Of a DNA stretch of 64,000 nucleotides, positions 1 to 9,216 are shown piece after piece. Origin of the DNA: VGJW01 sp035286125 (GTDB lineage: Bacteria > Cyanobacteriota > Sericytochromatia > S15B-MN24 > VGJW01). Under the pieces are notes generated by a model. It ran no database searches. It was given only the letters and a program-made list of their open reading frames with translations, and was not told where the DNA came from. Made by a program: the position numbers and the translations under genes. Location: assembly GCA_035286125.1 (NCBI GenBank), contig JAYKIS010000086.1, positions 10,179 through 74,178 of the forward strand, in the 5' to 3' direction. Each line of letters starts with the position of its first letter. Positions within the stretch are counted from its first letter, which is position 1.

Positions 1-2567
1 GCATAGCGGAAGCGCAGGATCAGCGGACCCTCGGGCAACGTGCCCGCAAGGATGACCTCGTGTCGTCCACCCGTCTTCCTGATTCGGCAGGCCAAGGGGC
101 CCGGGCCGTTCTCGGCCTCGACCCGGACCAGATCCGCGGTTCCCTCCGGCAAGAGCAGGATCACGCGTCGTTCCCCGCGCTCGTTGCCCGCCGGGCGCAG
201 GGCCAGCTCCAGCGACCGGCCGTCCGGCTGGTGTCGGCCTGCCAGCACCTCGATACCTTCCGAGGCCAGCAGCCAGGCGTCCTTGCCGCGCATCTCGCGC
301 AGCCCCGGCACCACGTCCGGATGATGCGACCATGTGGCCTCGGCCGGACGCTGCCGCGTGAGGGGCCAGCCCTGACCCTCGCGGGTCTCGGCGCGACCGG
401 GGGGCGCGGCCGGGGGGAGCCGATCGACGATGCCCAAGCCTCGTCGCCAGCGGGTCCGGGCGCCGGGGTCGGCGGCCATGGGGCCGAGTCGGGCGGCCAG
501 GGCCTTCCAGCGAGGTTCTTCCCGGCCAGATGCGAGTCGCCACGAGCCGGTCGTGGCCAGCCACGCCGCGACGGCATGGCCGCCATCGGGCTGATCACGG
601 CCCTCTACGCCCGTCGGGATCAGCAGGCTGGCCGGATCCTGATGACGACCGAGGCTGTCCGTCACCTGGGCGAGCATGGCGGAAGCACCCAGGGCCCGCA
701 TGCCTGCAGCATCCGTCATGCGCGCCGTACGATCCAGCACGGGTCCGGTCTCGAGCAGGGCGTCCACGGGGTTCCTGTCGCTATCCAGCCAAGCCTGAAG
801 CCAGAGCAGGCCGCCGGTACCCTCGAGCGTGGGCGTCCGTTCCCATGCGCGTTCGCGCCACACCCGGGCCAGTGCTTCCCGGGGCGCGGTCCTTGGCGTC
901 ATGGGCAGCGCGGTATCCAGCCAAGGCAGGGCCAAGGCATCCCTGGCGGCCTGGTCGAGGTAGCCGACGGCACCCGCGGGCCAGGGACCGAGGTTGTCGG
1001 AGACGGGGATGCGGCGCACCGGCTGGCGCCGGGGAGCAGGCACGGAGTAGGTGATGCGGTTTCCCGCCCGGCCCAGCAGGGGCCCGTCCGGCGTCGTCAC
1101 CTCGAGGTCCGGGGCATCGGTCCGCACCCAGGCCGTGTTCCCGTTCCCGAGCGCGCGCAGGCCGAGGGCCGGGGGCAGGACGGCGACCGGCACGGACCCG
1201 AAGGGAAGGTGGCGCCAGCGATCCTCGAGGATCATGCGACCGTCGCCGGTGTAGCCCGAGGCAACGGTCGTGGAACCCCACGGCAGGGCAGCCGAAGCCC
1301 AGAATCGGGCGCGGGCGAGACGCTCCGCATCGGGAACCGGGCCGGACCGGGCCCCCGTGGCCGGCCACGCTCCCTCGGGCCAAAGGACGCGCAGGTGCTG
1401 TCCGGGTTCCAGCGCAATCGACATCGTGCCGTCCCGGGTCGTGATGCCACCCTCGAGGACACGCCTGTCGTCGCTGGCCAGCAGCAGCGGGACGCTCGTG
1501 GCCCGGCTCTCCAGCAATAGCCACGGCGAGGCTCCCGGCGTAGTGACGGGCCGGCCGTCCGGCAAGGGCAGGCGGATGCAGCCCCAGGAATCGCATCGCG
1601 TGAAATGGCCGACTTCCGCTACGTCGAGGACAATCGACGCGTCGAGGGCCTCGACGACCCAGCCTGGAGCCAAGAGCGGCTGGTAGACCCGCCAGAGCCC
1701 CACCCCGTCGGACGTCCGACGCTCCAGGACGCGCCCTGTCTTGCCGCGGGCCGTCACGAAGACCGTTTCGGCCGCCGACTTGCCCGGAGCCCGGATCCTG
1801 CCCGACCATCCGGCCTGCCCGACCTCCCCAAGGGGTTTCCAAGTATCGGCGTCCATCTCGCATGTCAGTAGTGAACGCTTCAGTCGTCGGCCGATCCTGC
1901 CCGATCCGGGTTCGAGCGCGGGCAGACCCGGCGGGCTGCTCGCGGGGTCCTCGATCCAGGCCGGCGCCCGCCCGGGTGCGACGGGTTCTTCCGGACGGAG
2001 GGCCGCGAAAGCGCCCCGGAAGCCGACAAAGCCGATGCCCGGGAATCCGGGCCAGGTCTCGAGGCGCAACGCGAGGACATTGTCCCTGGCACGAAGCAGG
2101 CTGCCCGGGACGGGGATCTCGAGTACCCGATCCCACGGCCGGTCGACGGCCCCGTGTGCCTGCAACATCAGGCGGCCGTTGACGTGGATGTCGACATCCG
2201 CCGCGACGCCCTTCAGGGCGAGGATCGTGTCCTGGCCCAGGCCGGCGGGTTCCACCATGAAGGCGAGGCGCATCCAGCCGACGGGCCCGGGGGCTCGCCA
2301 GCCCCGGAGGTCATTGATGGGCTGTCCGATGCGGGCGGCTGGTGGCAGGGGCAGGCCCGCGGGTGCAGACGGAACGGGAAGGGCGAGGCCCGGGTCGTCG
2401 ACGGGATGCCAACGCCACGACCGGAATTCGATGGCCTCAGCACCGCCCCGCCATACGTAGGGAGCCGGGACGACGACCTCGATGCCGAGATCCTGCGCGT
2501 AGCCGGGTACTCCGGACAGCCCGGCAGCCAAGGCGGCAAGGGCGAGGGGGATTCCTCGGATCTTCAC
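1..2567 (-). CDS. Secreted protein of unknown function with a sugar-binding-like N-terminal fold (C-terminus cut off by window edge)
   Basis: The frame is open for 855 codons and runs off the left edge. It begins at a GTG whose last two bases and the next A form the TGA of the upstream gene (GTGA overlap), which implies translational coupling. The first ~25 residues (VKIRGIPLALAALAAGLSG, then PGYAQ) look like a Sec signal peptide with an A-x-A-like cleavage site. Residues ~95-170 include DVDIHVNGRLML and NVLALRLETWPG, which resemble the beta-sandwich sugar-binding modules of GH2-type glycosidases. The rest is Trp-rich and beta-predicted with no family I can name. I infer an exported protein acting on or binding a polymer. 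A glycoside hydrolase is possible, but no catalytic acid pair is recognisable. Confidence 0.72.
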   Translation of the reverse strand, partial: MKIRGIPLALAALAAGLSGVPGYAQDLGIEVVVPAPYVWRGGAEAIEFRSWRWHPVDDPGLALPVPSAPAGLPLPPAARIGQPINDLRGWRAPGPVGWMRLAFMVEPAGLGQDTILALKGVAADVDIHVNGRLMLQAHGAVDRPWDRVLEIPVPGSLLRARDNVLALRLETWPGFPGIGFVGFRGAFAALRPEEPVAPGRAPAWIEDPASSPPGLPALEPGSGRIGRRLKRSLLTCEMDADTWKPLGEVGQAGWSGRIRAPGKSAAETVFVTARGKTGRVLERRTSDGVGLWRVYQPLLAPGWVVEALDASIVLDVAEVGHFTRCDSWGCIRLPLPDGRPVTTPGASPWLLLESRATSVPLLLASDDRRVLEGGITTRDGTMSIALEPGQHLRVLWPEGAWPATGARSGPVPDAERLARARFWASAALPWGSTTVASGYTGDGRMILEDRWRHLPFGSVPVAVLPPALGLRALGNGNTAWVRTDAPDLEVTTPDGPLLGRAGNRITYSVPAPRRQPVRRIPVSDNLGPWPAGAVGYLDQAARDALALPWLDTALPMTPRTAPREALARVWRERAWERTPTLEGTGGLLWLQAWLDSDRNPVDALLETGPVLDRTARMTDAAGMRALGASAMLAQVTDSLGRHQDPASLLIPTGVEGRDQPDGGHAVAAWLATTGSWRLASGREEPRWKALAARLGPMAADPGARTRWRRGLGIVDRLPPAAPPGRAETREGQGWPLTRQRPAEATWSHHPDVVPGLREMRGKDAWLLASEGIEVLAGRHQPDGRSLELALRPAGNERGERRVILLLPEGTADLVRVEAENGPGPLACRIRKTGGRHEVILAGTLPEGPLILRFRY

Positions 2568-4330
2568 GCGTCCGTGCGGCTCCGGGCGTGCTCGAGGTCC
2601 ATCGCACCGACGAGGAAGGGGTGAGGCGCGGCCTCGTGGAGCTCGCGCGCCGTGACGGCCGCGAGCCAGCCGCCCTCCAGCATGTGGCCGACAAACCAGC
2701 TGGTATGGTTGCGGTTCGAGAATCCTCCGGCCAGACGCAGGCTGAGGCGCACGTCCCGCGCGGCCACGAGGGGCAGGATCTGCCTGAGGGCCTGGTCGTG
2801 CGCAAGGACGGGATCGTCTTCGCCGGTCCACGCGGCCTGCAGCAGGATGGCCCATATCGGGTCGGGGCCATCGTCCTCGAGGAGATCGAGGGTGCGGGCT
2901 GCCCGGCCCGTCGGCCAAGCCTGGCGCAGAAGAGACCGGATCCGGGGCCTGAGCCCGGTTTCGGCAATTGCATCAGGATGGGTGGCCAGCAGGTTGGCCG
3001 CAGCGAGCCTGTCGTCGTGGTCTGCCGTGGCCAGGACCTGCGCCAGCGACCATGGCGCAAGGCGCAGGGCCTCGGCGGCCAGACGGGGGCGCAGGCCTTC
3101 GCGCGCCTCCCGGACCACGCGCCATGCCGCGGTGGGTGTCCGTGGCCATCCCGGGTCGTGGGCATCCGGCAGGCATCCCGTGGCACCGGACAGGTTGGCA
3201 AGGACCCTGGGCACGACACCGGGGGCTTCCCGGCGACACCAGCCGAGCAGATCGACAAGCCCTGCCGGGTGACGCTCCCCGGGCAGCCGGGCCAAGGCTT
3301 CCGACAGGTTGAGGGCTGTTTCCTCGGCCTGGTCGGCGTCCAGGACCTGGCTGTGGTCGAGGAACCACGAGAGCGTGGCCTCCAGTTCGTCCGCAAGCGT
3401 GGGCACCTCGGCCACGAAGTGGGCGAGCAACTGGGCCATGAGGCCGGCGTACCGGCGTGGCAGTCCCTCTCGGTGCCAGGCCGCCGGCAGCGCGGCAGCA
3501 CGCCACAGGGGGCCGAGCGCAGCGCGAACGGACGAGGACGTGCGCTCCAGCAGCGCGGCTGTGGTCGTGAGCATCTCCAGCCGCAGCGGGCGTGGCAGCG
3601 CCTCCATGCTTGTCCACGGGAGGCAGGTCCGGGCCAGGTCCGTGATGTCATGTCCGCGTTGGTGCAGCAGGGTCAGGGCGACCATCTGCCGCAGCAGGGC
3701 GCGCTTGAGTTGCTCGCGCGTGAAGGGGCTGCCCCCCTGCGCGTTGCGGTCGACCCAGCCGCAGGCGTCATCGCCGGCGCGACGCAGCAGGACATGCAGG
3801 GCCTCATCGATGTCGGGGGCGTCGGGCAGGCGGTCGGCCATGTCCGTCAACAGAAGGTGACTTGCGCCATGGGCCAGGATGGCCTGAAGGCCTTGCTCGC
3901 GGCCATAGAGGCCGAAGACCAGGTCGTTGAGGGTGCGGATGAAGCCCCCGGGGGGTTCGTGGGCTGCCGTCAGGGCACCCAGGGCATCGACCTCGGGTTC
4001 GAGGGCCTGCAGCAGGGCCCATTGGCCATCGGCTCCGAGGAGGGGCAGCGCCTCGCCGACGTAGCGCAGGTGAAGGCCGGACAGGCCCTCCTCGACCAGG
4101 GGGCGGTAGTGGGCGATGGCCTCCGACCAGAGGGCGGCGGCCGATTCCTGCGGTGCAGCCTGCCGTGCGGCTGCGGCAGCAAGGACCAGATCCAGATAGA
4201 GGTCTTCCGGGTCTTCCTGTTCGCGGGCCAGGCGAGCCGCGGCCTCGATGTCGCCCGAGAGCGCCAGCCGTACGATCCGGCGACTGCGTTCGGCCGGAGC
4301 GGCCGGAAACGAGGGCGGCTCGAAGGGCAT
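2564..4330 (-). CDS. Hypothetical helical protein, 588 aa
   Basis: This long Ala/Leu-rich protein has no signal peptide or membrane segment. The sequence reads as successive amphipathic helix pairs (for example GDIEAAARLAREQEDPEDLY near residue 30 and ARLPGERHPAGLVDLLGWCR near 360), so an alpha-solenoid of degenerate HEAT/TPR-like repeats is likely. I do not recognise a family or catalytic motif. Codon use is normal for the window. The ATG start is followed at once by MPFEPPSFP. The stop overlaps the start of the exported protein downstream (GTGA), so the two are probably co-translated. That may mean a cytoplasmic partner for the exported product, but this is inference only. Confidence 0.75.
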   Translation of the reverse strand: MPFEPPSFPAAPAERSRRIVRLALSGDIEAAARLAREQEDPEDLYLDLVLAAAAARQAAPQESAAALWSEAIAHYRPLVEEGLSGLHLRYVGEALPLLGADGQWALLQALEPEVDALGALTAAHEPPGGFIRTLNDLVFGLYGREQGLQAILAHGASHLLLTDMADRLPDAPDIDEALHVLLRRAGDDACGWVDRNAQGGSPFTREQLKRALLRQMVALTLLHQRGHDITDLARTCLPWTSMEALPRPLRLEMLTTTAALLERTSSSVRAALGPLWRAAALPAAWHREGLPRRYAGLMAQLLAHFVAEVPTLADELEATLSWFLDHSQVLDADQAEETALNLSEALARLPGERHPAGLVDLLGWCRREAPGVVPRVLANLSGATGCLPDAHDPGWPRTPTAAWRVVREAREGLRPRLAAEALRLAPWSLAQVLATADHDDRLAAANLLATHPDAIAETGLRPRIRSLLRQAWPTGRAARTLDLLEDDGPDPIWAILLQAAWTGEDDPVLAHDQALRQILPLVAARDVRLSLRLAGGFSNRNHTSWFVGHMLEGGWLAAVTARELHEAAPHPFLVGAMDLEHARSRTDA

Positions 4331-4374
4331 GGCCCGATTCTACGCCACGCCTGTCCGCTGCGCGTGGTTGCGCA

Positions 4375-5277
4375 TCACGGTCGGGCGTGGGTCCGGTGGT
4401 AGACCTCGCGCAGGCGATCCTGCGTGACGTGGGTGTAGATCTGCGTCGTGGACAGGGTCTGATGCCCCAGCAGTTCCTGGACGCTGCGCAGGTCGACACC
4501 GCGTTCGAGCAGGTGCGTCGCGAAGCCGTGGCGCAGCATGTGGGGCGTCACGTGCTGCATCAGGCCGGCCCGGCGTGCGTGGGCCGCGATCAGGCGCTGG
4601 ACGGACCTTACGGTCAGGGCGCCGCCGGACGGGCCCAGGAACAGGGCGTCCGTATGCGCCGAAGCGCGGCTGGCCAGCGCCGGGCGGCCGAACTCGAGGT
4701 ACCTTTCCAGTGCCTGCCAGGCGCCGGGATCGACAAGCACGCGGCGCTCCTTCCGGCCCTTGCCGAAGACCGGCAGCTCGACGAGGCCGTCTGCATCGGG
4801 CGCAAGGCCGCGGATGATGGTGACGGTCAGCGCGATGAGTTCACTGATGCGTACTCCGGAAGCGTCCAGCATGGCCATGAGCGCCCGGTCCCGCAGGCCT
4901 TGCGGAGTGGCGGGGTCTGGAGCGGCCAGCAGGGCGGCGGTTTGTGGCGCGTCGAGGAACCGGGGCAAGCGCTGCGGACGCTTCGGTGGTCTCAGGCCTT
5001 GCGTGGGATCGGTCTCGAGGACGCGCAGGCGAACCAGATAGCGATAGTAGGCCCGCACGGCGGCTATCTTGCGTTCGCGGCTCCGGGGCGCGAGGCCGTC
5101 GCGGCCCAGCTGCAGGGTCCATGCACGCAGTCTTTTCAGGTCCGCGCGCAAGGGATCGTCGCCGAGCCACGCCATGAACTGGGCAAGGTCCCGGCCATAC
5201 GCTGCCACCGTATGGGGAGAGAGGTTGCGCTCGACCTCGAGGTGCAACAGGAACGCGTCGCGGTCCTCGATGCGCAT
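4375..5277 (-). CDS. xerC: Tyrosine recombinase XerC
   Basis: The 300-residue product has an N-terminal SAM-like DNA-binding domain (residues ~3-85, VERNLSPHTVAAYGRDLAQF) and a C-terminal catalytic domain. The catalytic set is visible: Arg in SGVRISEL near 143, Lys in GKGRKERRV, His246 and Arg249 in PHMLRHGFATHL, His272 in LLGHQTLSTTQIY and the nucleophile Tyr281. The length matches XerC/XerD. It is expected to resolve chromosome dimers at dif with a second Xer protein, which is not in this window. The ATG at 5277 gives the canonical N-terminus; the frame extends further upstream, but only through sequence antisense to nothing recognisable and into tdk. Only 7 bases separate it from the tdk stop, so the two are likely co-transcribed. 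Confidence 0.95.
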   Translation of the reverse strand: MRIEDRDAFLLHLEVERNLSPHTVAAYGRDLAQFMAWLGDDPLRADLKRLRAWTLQLGRDGLAPRSRERKIAAVRAYYRYLVRLRVLETDPTQGLRPPKRPQRLPRFLDAPQTAALLAAPDPATPQGLRDRALMAMLDASGVRISELIALTVTIIRGLAPDADGLVELPVFGKGRKERRVLVDPGAWQALERYLEFGRPALASRASAHTDALFLGPSGGALTVRSVQRLIAAHARRAGLMQHVTPHMLRHGFATHLLERGVDLRSVQELLGHQTLSTTQIYTHVTQDRLREVYHRTHARP

Positions 5278-5284
5278 GGGTGCC

Positions 5285-5923
5285 TCAGGAGGCCACGGGC
5301 GTGCGGGTCTCGAGCGGCGTGAGCGGCAGCTGCTCCGGCCTCGGGATGACGTGGTGCTGGCGGCAGCGCGGCTCGTACGATTCGCTCGCCCCCACGAGAA
5401 CGATGGGATCATCCCAGGAGGCGGGGCGACCGTCGATCAGGCGCTGGCTGCGGGTCGCGGGGCCACCGCAAAGCACGCAGATGGCCGTCAGCTTCTCGAC
5501 CTTCTCGGCAATGGCGAGCAGCTGAGGCATCAGGGTGAAGGGCTGTCCCCTGAAGTCCATGTCGAGGCCGGCGCAGATGACCCGGCGTCCCGAATCGGCA
5601 AGGTGCTGGACGACCTCGACCATGCCGATGTCGAAGAACTGCACCTCGTCCAGGGCCACGATCTGGGTGTCCGGCTCGATGAGGGGCAGGATTTCGGCGG
5701 AGCCCTCGGCCCGGATGGCGCGCATCCGCAGCCCCCCGTGCGAGGAGATGTCCTCGGGGAAGTAGCGGTTGTCGATCATGGGCTTGAAAGCCTGGACCTT
5801 CTGTCGTGCAATCTCGGCACGGCGCACGCGGCGGATGAGTTCCTCGGTCTTGCCGCAGTACATCGAGCCGCAGATGACCTCGATCCAGCCCTGGCTGAAC
5901 GCAGGTGCGTAGAAGCCGGCCAT
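5285..5923 (-). CDS. tdk: Thymidine kinase, class II
   Basis: This 212-residue protein phosphorylates thymidine to dTMP in the salvage pathway. The P-loop GSMYCGKT is at residues 19-26, the DEVQFF motif (Mg and catalytic Glu region) at 92-97, and the zinc lasso is represented by CVLCGG and a later CRQH. The start at 5923 is supported by a strong ribosome-binding sequence (GAGGGAGG) about 5 bases upstream; the open frame continues upstream but without family similarity. It lies first in a leftward unit with xerC. The intergenic region to the divergent HEAT gene (5924-6029) must hold both promoters, but I see no convincing box. Confidence 0.95.
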   Translation of the reverse strand: MAGFYAPAFSQGWIEVICGSMYCGKTEELIRRVRRAEIARQKVQAFKPMIDNRYFPEDISSHGGLRMRAIRAEGSAEILPLIEPDTQIVALDEVQFFDIGMVEVVQHLADSGRRVICAGLDMDFRGQPFTLMPQLLAIAEKVEKLTAICVLCGGPATRSQRLIDGRPASWDDPIVLVGASESYEPRCRQHHVIPRPEQLPLTPLETRTPVAS

Positions 5924-6029
5924 GGACCCTCCCTCTGGATACGATGTGACGTGTTCATGATAGACGACAGCCTCCAGATGGGGTACAGGAGTAGCTGTCG
6001 CCGAGACAAGCCGGAGTAGCGGAAGCAAC

Positions 6030-6548
6030 GTGCCCGATCGTCCTGTGTCTGCTGCGGCGGGGTCTCCCGCCGCGACGATGATGGATCTGTTCGATCGTCC
6101 GGACGAGGACAAGTTCTTCAAGGCAGTGCAGGCCGTGGCCGAGGACGGGGCCTGGCCCGACCTGGGCCCGTTTCTTGAAGCAGCCCGTCACGAGGAGCAT
6201 GCCAGGCGCCGGCGCGGACTCTACGTCCTTGCCTACCATGGGTCCGAGCCCGCCACGCTGGCCATCCTGCGCGACGCGCTCACTGACCCCGAGACCGTCG
6301 TCCGCACGGCCGTCCTGACGGCTATCGGCCGGCACGGCCTGAGCCAGCTCGTGCCCGACATCTGCCGCATCTTCCTGGAGGAGGGCGAGGATCCCCAGCT
6401 GGCCAAGGCTGCCTCCGAGACCCTGGGCAAGCTCGCCGATGCGCGGGCCATCGAGCCACTTCGCCAGGCCAAGACACGCTTCCCGACCTTCGTCGTGCGT
6501 TCGGCCTGCGACATGGCCCTGCGCAAGCTCGGGGCCTCCGCGCGGTGA
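6030..6548 (+). CDS. HEAT-repeat protein
   Basis: This 172-residue soluble protein is built of HEAT-like helical pairs. Examples are EPATLAILRDALTDPETVV followed by RTAVLTAIGRHGLSQLV, and LAKAASETLGKLADARAIEP followed by LRQAKTRFPTFVVRSACDMA. Such repeats bind other proteins. The PBS-lyase-like subtype is common in Cyanobacteria and relatives, but no lyase role can be claimed here. The GTG start at 6030 has a GGAAG ribosome-binding site 4 bases upstream; an internal ATG pair at 6078 is the alternative. It converges on the histidine kinase gene with only 7 bases between stops. Confidence 0.82.
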   Translation: MPDRPVSAAAGSPAATMMDLFDRPDEDKFFKAVQAVAEDGAWPDLGPFLEAARHEEHARRRRGLYVLAYHGSEPATLAILRDALTDPETVVRTAVLTAIGRHGLSQLVPDICRIFLEEGEDPQLAKAASETLGKLADARAIEPLRQAKTRFPTFVVRSACDMALRKLGASAR

Positions 6549-6555
6549 CCCCGGC

Positions 6556-7689
6556 TCAGGCCGCTTCCTCGGCCTGCGTGCGCATCGGCAGCCAGAACCA
6601 GAAATTCGCTCCGCGGCCAGGGCTGCTGTCGACGCCAATCCGGCCGCCGTGGGCTTCGACGATGGCCCTTGCGATGGCGAGGCCGAGGCCCGTTCCCCCG
6701 CTGGCCGCGGGTCCGATCTGGCGGTAGCGCTGGAAGAGCAGCTTGCGGTCCTCCGGGCTGATGCCGGGCCCACGGTCCCGGACCTCAATCCGGATGCCGC
6801 CATCCCGGGTGGTGAGGCCCACGTCGATGACGCCGCGGGGCGGACTGTGCCGGATCGCGTTCGACAGCAGGTTGAGCAGGACCTGATCGAGCCGCCGGGG
6901 ATCCGCCATCACGGGCGGGCAGCTACCGGGCAGGTTCATGTCCAGGCGCAGGCTCCTCGCCTTGAGCTGGGGGCCGAGGCTGCAGGCCACGGCGCGCATG
7001 TGCGCCATGGGGTCGAGGGTTTCCGGATGAATCTGGAAGGTCCCGGCCTGGAGCCTTGCGTCATCGAGCAGTTCGTCGACCAGGTGGGTGATGCGTTGTC
7101 CTGCGCGCTTGATCTCGAGCACGAAGTCGCGTGCCTCGGTGCCCAGGGGACCGGCGAGGCCGTCCGCGAGCAACTCGGCAAAGCCCATGATGGTCGTCAG
7201 GGGCGTCCGCAGTTCGTGGCTGACGCTGCTGATGAACTGGTCACGCAGCGCTTCCAGGTGCCGCAGGGATCGCACCTCCTCGAGGGCTTGCTCGGCCCGG
7301 CTGCGGTGCAGGCTCTCCAGGTCGAGGGACATCCGCCTTCCCTGCAGCAGAGAATGGACGCGGGTACGCAACTCGATGCGGCGGATTGGCGTCAGCACGA
7401 CCTCATCCGCGGTACAGCCGAGGTGACGCGAGGCCGGGTAGAGGTCGCTGGGGTGGACGAGCAGCAGGACGGGCAGGAAACGCGGTGCTTCGGCGGTACG
7501 ACAGGCGTGGATCCGGTCCGCGAGGTCGATGTGGGAGCGCAGGTCCATCACGGCCAGATCCAGCGGAGTCCGCTGCTCCCCCGAATGCAGCTCGGGTCGC
7601 TCGATGATGGCGAAGTCCCGGGGCTCCAGGAGCGTGCGGAAGAGCCGGGCATCCTCGGCCTGCCCCAGCCAAAGCCCGAGCTGCATCAT
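6556..7689 (-). CDS. Sensor histidine kinase with degenerate receiver-like N-terminus
   Basis: This is a 377-residue soluble hybrid-type kinase. Residues ~1-125 fold like a response-regulator receiver: PLDLAVMDLRSH supplies a possible phospho-accepting Asp, but the conserved Lys of the TP/KP strand is absent (VVLTPIRRIEL). After a coiled linker come the H-box SHELRTPL, N-box NLLSNAIRH, G1 DRGPGI and G2 GGTGLGLAIA of HisKA/HATPase domains. There are no membrane segments, so it is a cytoplasmic sensor. Its ATG overlaps the stop of the KaiC-like gene (ATGA), so the two are translationally coupled and very likely act together. This recalls the KaiC-SasA pairing, but there is no KaiB-like domain here. 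Confidence 0.93.
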   Translation of the reverse strand: MMQLGLWLGQAEDARLFRTLLEPRDFAIIERPELHSGEQRTPLDLAVMDLRSHIDLADRIHACRTAEAPRFLPVLLLVHPSDLYPASRHLGCTADEVVLTPIRRIELRTRVHSLLQGRRMSLDLESLHRSRAEQALEEVRSLRHLEALRDQFISSVSHELRTPLTTIMGFAELLADGLAGPLGTEARDFVLEIKRAGQRITHLVDELLDDARLQAGTFQIHPETLDPMAHMRAVACSLGPQLKARSLRLDMNLPGSCPPVMADPRRLDQVLLNLLSNAIRHSPPRGVIDVGLTTRDGGIRIEVRDRGPGISPEDRKLLFQRYRQIGPAASGGTGLGLAIARAIVEAHGGRIGVDSSPGRGANFWFWLPMRTQAEEAA

Positions 7690-9152
7690 ACCGGCGGGCC
7701 GCCGTCCCTGAGGGTGGGCATGTCCTTGAGGATGGTGCCGATGGCGCGCATCTGCTGGCCAATCACGACGCCACCCCGGGTGGCCTCGATCTCGCGCAGG
7801 CACGGCTCGAAGGTCGAGAGCCGCTTCTTGAGGACGCCGATCGCCCGGCCCATCGTGACGCGCTTGTCCGGGTGATGACGCTCGAAGTAGCGCAGGTACA
7901 GGATGGTGTCGCAAAGGAAGCCCAGGGATTGGTTGGAGAGCCTGAAGCTGGATACCTCTTCCTGTTCGTTCGTCAGCAGGACCGTGACCCCGAGTTCCTG
8001 CAGCATGGTCGCCGTGCTGAAGGTTGCGGCCACCACCTCGCGGATGTCGTGCATCAGGGCCAGGCCCGTCATGCTGTCCAGAACCACGACCTGCGCATTC
8101 GTGCGTGCTATCTCGCGAAGGAGCAGTTGCTGGAAGCCGGGCAGGCTGGTACGCATGGGATGGAGGCGCAGCAGCCTGAGGGCTCCCGTGTCCATGGCCG
8201 CGTCATAGGGCAGGCCCATTCCGAGGCAGCGCGTCCGGCTGACGCCCGGGTCCTCTTCGAAGCTGCAGACCACCGTCGGGCGCCCCGCGCAGGCCTGGTG
8301 CAGGGCAAACGCAGCCGCAAGGGTGCTCTTGCCCGTACCGCTCGGTCCCGTGAGCATGGTGATGGTGCCAGTCTCGAGCCCCCCGTCCAGCATGGCATCG
8401 AGGGTGGGAATGCCGGATTGCAGGCGGCTGCCGGAGTCCGGCATCGCCGAAAGTCCCGGCAGCACCCGTGGCAGGACCTGCAGGCCCCGGTGGTCGAGCC
8501 GAAGGGCATGGCGTCCGTAGTCGAAGTCCGACCCGCGGATCTTGCGGATGACGAGACCACGGCCGGCTTCGTCGTGGAGCAGTTGCAGGACACCATCGGC
8601 CAGGTAGGCAAATCCGTCTTCCTGCTCGTGGTCCGCACCCTCGGCACTGAAGAGCACCGTCGCCTTGTGCTCGGCCAGGAAGCGCATCAGGGCCAGCAGG
8701 TGGCGTCGCAGCTGAAACGGATCAGGCGACAGGTACCGGAACTGCTCCATCGAGTCGATGAAGACCCGCTCGGGAGCCTGCCTGTCGACGGCTTCCGTGA
8801 TGGCGTGGGCGATGGGGCCACGTTCGATCTCGGCCGGTGAGAAGAGGTCGTACGTGCGCTGGGCCGTGAAGTACTCTGCCGACGGGTTCAGGTCCAGGGC
8901 GTCGATGCCGTCGACGGCGAGCTGCCGTGCACGTGCATCGTGCAGGATCTGCCCCGTGTGCTCGCCCAGCGAGATCAGGAGGCAACGCTGCCCCTCCCTG
9001 CGGCCGGCTGCCAGGAAGTGCAGGCCCACCGAGGTCTTGCCCGAGCCGGCCCGTCCCTCGACGAGCACGCTGCGATGGGGAAGGTAGCCGCCATCCAGCA
9101 AGGGATCGAGGCCCGGGATGCCGGAACTCAGGCGCGACGGGTCGGCTGGCAT
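7686..9152 (-). CDS. KaiC-like double RecA-domain ATPase
   Basis: The 488-residue protein has two tandem KaiC/RadA-type domains. Each opens with the family signature (LSSGIPGLDPLLDGGYLPHR and LQSGIPTLDAMLDGGL) and a Walker A (GRAGSGKT at 33-40, GPSGTGKS near 268). Walker B-like strands are RVFIDSM and VVVLDSMTGL. The catalytic Glu pair seen in KaiC is kept in domain 2 (VCSFEEDPG) but altered in domain 1 (ISLGEHTG). No kaiA or kaiB lies nearby, so a circadian role cannot be claimed; KaiC homologues without KaiB often serve in signalling. The ATG at 9152 gives MPADPSRLSSG, typical of the family. The coupled downstream histidine kinase is the obvious partner. Confidence 0.92.
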   Translation of the reverse strand: MPADPSRLSSGIPGLDPLLDGGYLPHRSVLVEGRAGSGKTSVGLHFLAAGRREGQRCLLISLGEHTGQILHDARARQLAVDGIDALDLNPSAEYFTAQRTYDLFSPAEIERGPIAHAITEAVDRQAPERVFIDSMEQFRYLSPDPFQLRRHLLALMRFLAEHKATVLFSAEGADHEQEDGFAYLADGVLQLLHDEAGRGLVIRKIRGSDFDYGRHALRLDHRGLQVLPRVLPGLSAMPDSGSRLQSGIPTLDAMLDGGLETGTITMLTGPSGTGKSTLAAAFALHQACAGRPTVVCSFEEDPGVSRTRCLGMGLPYDAAMDTGALRLLRLHPMRTSLPGFQQLLLREIARTNAQVVVLDSMTGLALMHDIREVVAATFSTATMLQELGVTVLLTNEQEEVSSFRLSNQSLGFLCDTILYLRYFERHHPDKRVTMGRAIGVLKKRLSTFEPCLREIEATRGGVVIGQQMRAIGTILKDMPTLRDGGPPV

Positions 9153-9216
9153 GGCTCCATGGCAGCCGACAATCGGCAGCCGTGGCTTGGACCACCCGAC
9201 CGCAACCTGCTGTCTG

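Noticed and set aside
60..1520. Long plus-strand open frame opposite the first gene
   Set aside because: It is the antisense of the signal-peptide-bearing minus-strand frame; composition is Gly/Arg/Pro/Gln-rich as expected of GC-rich shadows and no family is seen.
781..2136. 451-codon minus-strand frame inside the first gene
   Set aside because: It is another frame of the same strand with Arg/Pro-rich nonsense; the overlapping GTG-started frame has a signal peptide and coherent domains.
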